A DNA stretch of 64,000 nt from NCBI RefSeq assembly GCF_003957375.1, contig NZ_CP025473.1, positions 62,001-126,000 of the forward strand. Direction: 5' to 3'. This DNA is from Enterococcus mundtii (GTDB taxonomy: Bacteria; Bacillota; Bacilli; Lactobacillales; Enterococcaceae). Each line of letters starts with the position of its first letter. Position 1 is the stretch's first letter. A program made the position numbers and the translations under genes. Shown one piece after another: positions 60,970 to 64,000 of the stretch. Under the pieces are notes generated by a model that did not search any database, had not been told where the DNA came from, and was given only the letters and a program-made list of their open reading frames with translations.

Positions 60970-61921
60970 AAAGATCACTGGTCTATTTTTTATTTTGTCG
61001 CTACTCGTGATTGGCGTGACGATCGGCTATTTGACAATCAACACGTATGGTAATTGGGCTTTTGCATGGGCCTTACGAAGCAAAAAAATCATGGCGTTCA
61101 TTTTAGTGGCATTTGCGACAAGCAGTGCGACCGTTATTTTCCAAACGATTACCCAAAATCAATTTTTGACACCTTCTGTGTTAGGGCTCGATTCCCTCTA
61201 TGTACTTGTTCAAACCCTCCTCTTTTTCTTGATTGGTGGGGTGACGATGCTTCAGCAAACAGGTACAGGCTTTTTCTTAGTCAACGTGGCATTGATGGTT
61301 GGCTTAAGCCAGTTATTGTTTTTCTTTTTATTGCGAAAAGAAGCACCTAACTTATTCTTATTATTGATGACGGGGATGATTTTAGGGACACTTTTCAATA
61401 GTATCAGTACGTTTTTACAAGTGGTGATGGACCCGAATGAATATGATTTGTTGCAAGGGAAGTTGTTTGCTAGCTTCGGTAATGTCCAGACTGCCTATCT
61501 CCTACCTGCTGCATTGTTGATTGGCTGTTGTTGGGTGTTCCTTTTTTATAAAAGACATTTTCTGGATGTCTTTCATCTAGGGAAGGATCAAGCAACGAAC
61601 CTTGGGATTGAGACAGAGCGTTTTCAATTTTCTATTCTTTGCTGTGTCAGCTTGTTGACAGGAACAGCCACTGCTTTGGTGGGACCAATCACTTTTCTTG
61701 GATTTATTGTTGCAAACGTCAGCTATCGTTTATTTGCAACGTATCGTCATAGTGTTTTACTACTAGGAAGTTTTTTGATTGCTTTCTTGTTTTTGACTGG
61801 GGGACAACTGATCGTTGAGCAAGTGTTTGGTTGGAACACGACGCTCAGTGTGGTTGTGGAGTTCACGGGTGGTATTTACTTTATTACAAAATTGATTCGA
61901 GAAAGGAAGGAACTGGGATGA
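60962..61921 (+). CDS. Siderophore ABC transporter permease 2 (YclO-like)
   Basis: 319 residues, second FecCD-family membrane subunit. It contains ILVAFATSSATVIFQTITQN and the coupling-region motif VGPITFLGFIVANVSYRL. ATG lies inside the end of the first permease, with AAGGGGGCGC before it. Its stop overlaps the ATPase start (ATGA). Confidence 0.88.
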   Translation: MGKKITGLFFILSLLVIGVTIGYLTINTYGNWAFAWALRSKKIMAFILVAFATSSATVIFQTITQNQFLTPSVLGLDSLYVLVQTLLFFLIGGVTMLQQTGTGFFLVNVALMVGLSQLLFFFLLRKEAPNLFLLLMTGMILGTLFNSISTFLQVVMDPNEYDLLQGKLFASFGNVQTAYLLPAALLIGCCWVFLFYKRHFLDVFHLGKDQATNLGIETERFQFSILCCVSLLTGTATALVGPITFLGFIVANVSYRLFATYRHSVLLLGSFLIAFLFLTGGQLIVEQVFGWNTTLSVVVEFTGGIYFITKLIRERKELG

Positions 61922-62672
61922 TCAATTTGAATAGTGTCGAGAAGTCTTACCAAGGAAAAACGGTCGTCGAGGCCTTGCAACTGGAAATCTCGGATCAACA
62001 ATTGACAGCCTTTATCGGTCCAAACGGCGCGGGAAAGTCAACCGTTCTTTCCATGATCAGTCGCTTGATTCCTAAAGATGCAGGTGAGATCTACTTGGAT
62101 CATAATGAAGTAAAAGCTTGGAAGTCCAAAGAGATGGCAAAAAAACTAGCTATTTTGAAACAATCCAATGAGATCAGTATGAAAATCACAGTCGAGGAGC
62201 TTGTATCGTTCGGGCGTTTTCCTTATTCGAAAGGAAAGCTGACAACGAAAGACCATCAGATCATCGAAGAATCACTCCAGCATCTAGGATTGGAAGAACT
62301 GAAGGACCAAACGATCGACACGCTTTCTGGGGGCAGTTGCAACGAGCGTATATTGCGATGGTTCTTGCGCAAGATACTGATTACATTTTGCTGGATGAAC
62401 CACTCAATAATCTCGATATGAATTTTGCAGTACAAATCATGCAAATTTTAAAGCGCCTTGTACAAGAATTAGGAAAAACGATCATCATTGTGTTACACGA
62501 TATCAATTTTGCGGCGAGTTATGCCGATGAGATCGTCGCAATGAAACAAGGAAAGTTATTTATACAAGGCAAAACGAACGATATTATTAAAAAAGAAGTA
62601 CTAGATCAATTATACGAAATGGACATTCGAATCTGTGAAATCGAAGGACGCAGATTTTGTCTTTATTTCTAA
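61918..62672 (+). pseudogene. Siderophore ABC transporter ATPase (YclP-like), frameshifted
   Basis: Starts at ATG 61918 (ATGA overlap with the permease; AGAAAGGAAGGAACTGGG before it). Walker A FIGPNGAGKSTVLS is intact. At the signature the frame reads LSGGSCNE, because the G run at 62329-62333 has five G; with six it would read LSGGQLQRAYIAM and continue to Walker B DYILLDEPLNNLDM and the switch VLHDINFAASYADE, ending at 62672 at the normal length of about 251 residues. As written, the first frame ends at 62421 without a Walker B, so the ATPase would be inactive. A homopolymer sequencing error or a slipped-strand mutation are both possible. Confidence 0.85.
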
Positions 62673-62693
62673 AAACTACGAAGGAGCATCAAA

Positions 62694-63647
62694 ATGAAGA
62701 AAATAGTTTTAGGATTTTTAGTCATGGCATCTTTAGGATTAGCAGCATGTGGAAATAACGAAGCACAAACGAGGGAAACAACAGCATCAAGTACTATCGC
62801 AACGGATACAATGTTGACAGTCAAAGATAGCAACGGGGAATCTGTGGAAGTGCAACAAAACCCTGAGAAAGTTGTAGTGTTCGACAATGGATCATTAGAT
62901 ACGCTTGATGCATTAGGTGTTGGAGACAAAGTCATAGGAGCGGCAACTAAAAATTTACCTGCTTACTTAGAAAAATATCAAGAAGTTGAATCTGCTGGAG
63001 GAATCAAAGAACCTGATTTGGAAAAAATCAATGAGATGCAACCAGATTTGATTATTATTTCAGGTCGTCAAAGTGATTATCAGGAACAGTTGAGCCAAAT
63101 TGCCCCAACACTGTATTTAGCAATGGATGCAGAAAACCCATGGAAATCTATGCAAGAAAATGTGACAACATTGGCAAAGATTTTTGATAAAGAAAAAGAG
63201 GCAGAAGAAAAATTAACAGATTTAACTAAACAAATCGATGAAGTAAAAGAGAAAGCCAATGCGCTTGATCAAACTGCTTTAGTTACTTTAGTGAATGAAG
63301 GGCAACTTTCGGCATATGGTTCAGGTTCACGTTTCGGACTAGTTCATGATTTATTTGGCTTTAAACAAGCTGATGATCGAATCGAAGCGTCTACACATGG
63401 TCAAAGTGTTTCTTATGAATATGTTTTAGAGAAGAACCCAGGGATTTTATTTGTGATTGATCGTACCCAAGCAATTGGTGGAGATACAAGCAACGATAAT
63501 GTAGCTGCAAATGAATTAGTAGCACAAACAGATGCCGGTAAAAATGATCAAGTAATTTCATTGCAATCAGATGTATGGTATTTGAGCGGTGGTGGACTTG
63601 AATCAATGAACTTGATGATTGAAGACGTCAAGCAAGCGCTAAAATAA
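62694..63647 (+). CDS. Siderophore-binding lipoprotein (YclQ/CeuE-like)
   Basis: 317 residues, periplasmic-binding-protein type III (FepB/BtuF fold). Lipoprotein signal with lipobox LAAC (Cys at residue 19), then a Thr/Ser linker. Mature motifs: VVVFDNGSLDTLDALGVGDK, PDLEKINEMQPDLIIISGRQ and SDVWYLSGGGLESM. ATG follows GAAGGAGCATCAAA. Specificity for catecholate siderophores such as petrobactin is suggested by relatives only. Confidence 0.9.
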   Translation: MKKIVLGFLVMASLGLAACGNNEAQTRETTASSTIATDTMLTVKDSNGESVEVQQNPEKVVVFDNGSLDTLDALGVGDKVIGAATKNLPAYLEKYQEVESAGGIKEPDLEKINEMQPDLIIISGRQSDYQEQLSQIAPTLYLAMDAENPWKSMQENVTTLAKIFDKEKEAEEKLTDLTKQIDEVKEKANALDQTALVTLVNEGQLSAYGSGSRFGLVHDLFGFKQADDRIEASTHGQSVSYEYVLEKNPGILFVIDRTQAIGGDTSNDNVAANELVAQTDAGKNDQVISLQSDVWYLSGGGLESMNLMIEDVKQALK

Positions 63648-63664
63648 TTTTTCAATGAATATAC

Positions 63665-63713
63665 AAGAAATGAACGAGTGCCTATCAACTAGATAAGTAC
63701 TCGTTCATTTCTT
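63665..63713. terminator. Terminator-like hairpin after the siderophore operon
   Basis: AAGAAATGAACGAGT and ACTCGTTCATTTCTT form a perfect 15-base stem. It lies between converging genes and may act on both strands, although the following T tract is weak (TTATTC). Confidence 0.65.
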
Positions 63714-63715
63714 AT

Positions 63716-63838
63716 TCAATGGGTGATTGTTTGATCATTAGGAAAATCTAGTGTAAGGGTAAATTCATTATCGACTTCATAAGGATCGATTCGTGGGGTA
63801 GGGTCATGGAACAAGTGAGCAAGCCATTGTCGGAACAT
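63716..63838 (-). CDS. Small uncharacterised protein, 40 residues
   Basis: Minus-strand reading MFRQWLAHLFHDPTPRIDPY, then EVDNEFTLTLDFPNDQTITH. The ATG at 63838 is preceded by a strong ribosome-binding site, AAAGGAGGCGATCTT. There is a short amphipathic start (FRQWLAHLF) and an acidic, Pro-containing remainder. The stop lies just at the shared hairpin. It is not recognised. It lies downstream of another minus-strand gene (67-base gap) and may be co-transcribed with it. Confidence 0.55.
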   Translation of the reverse strand: MFRQWLAHLFHDPTPRIDPYEVDNEFTLTLDFPNDQTITH

Positions 63839-63905
63839 AAGATCGCCTCCTTTGATTTGACAAAAGGATACAAGGCGAACCTTAGAAAAAGCTTAAAGTA
63901 TAGAA

Positions 63906-64000
63906 TCAAGCGTGTGTTTCGGCTAATGTTTGATAATTGACGATTTTGACTTGACGATAAAAGTCAGCTGGTAGTTTTGACCAACGTTTCAAAAGTTGAT
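63906..64000 (-). CDS. 3' end of an unidentified gene (runs off the window)
   Basis: The minus-strand frame is open from the window edge to TGA at 63906-63908. It reads LLKRWSKLPADFYRQVKIVN and ends YQTLAETHA. It looks like a true C-terminus, but about 30 residues are too few to name a family. Confidence 0.5.
   Translation of the reverse strand, partial: QLLKRWSKLPADFYRQVKIVNYQTLAETHA

Overview
The window is a low-GC Gram-positive (Firmicutes) chromosome segment. The protein sequences, the str/S10/spc/alpha ribosomal super-operon, the oppDFBCA order and the fused glutathione synthetase point to Enterococcus, probably the E. faecium/E. hirae side of the genus; the species cannot be fixed from sequence reading alone. 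Most genes lie on the + strand with strong Shine-Dalgarno sites, tight operons and hairpin/U-tract terminators.

Layout. (1) 1-6537: nucleoside uptake and salvage: a Nup-type ABC importer (ATPase and two permeases), phosphopentomutase deoB and two purine nucleoside phosphorylases, punA and deoD. (2) 6538-7950: decayed DNA holding a broken CPBP-family membrane protease gene. (3) 7955-10297, minus strand: gpmA, a serine-recombinase-like protein whose catalytic residues are nearly all replaced, and rpiA. (4) 10414-29837: translation block: str operon (rpsL, rpsG, fusA, tuf), then S10-spc-alpha (rpsJ to rplQ, with secY, adk, infA, rpoA). Three good promoters are visible, ahead of rpsL, rpsJ and infA. 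(5) 29966-33219: ECF vitamin transporter module (ecfA1, ecfA2, ecfT) and truA. (6) 33263-36570: a large YfhO membrane protein and rpmB on the minus strand, with a promoter-terminator pair between them on the + strand that looks like a small RNA gene. (7) 36842-42494: Asp23-like protein, fakA-like kinase, recG, plsX and an auxiliary acyl carrier protein. (8) 42888-48811: oligopeptide permease oppDFBCA with a clear promoter and a CodY-like box. (9) 48900-50071: a lactococcin-972-like bacteriocin gene broken by a frameshift, followed by another decayed gene. (10) 50186-56370: rnc, smc, a HAD phosphatase and ftsY. (11) 56768-59635: gshF and a YueI-like protein (minus). (12) 59951-63647: Fur-box-controlled siderophore ABC transporter of YclNOPQ type, whose ATPase gene is frameshifted in a G run. 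(13) 63716-64000, minus strand: a 40-residue protein gene and the 3' end of an unidentified gene.

The window is mostly housekeeping. The points worth a second look are the catalytically defective recombinase relative, the candidate small RNA at 36129-36271, the structured rpsJ leader, the broken bacteriocin locus, the fepC-like frameshift, the unusual rplF-rplR spacer and the small gene at the right end. No CRISPR array, rRNA, tRNA, intact insertion sequence or prophage was seen.
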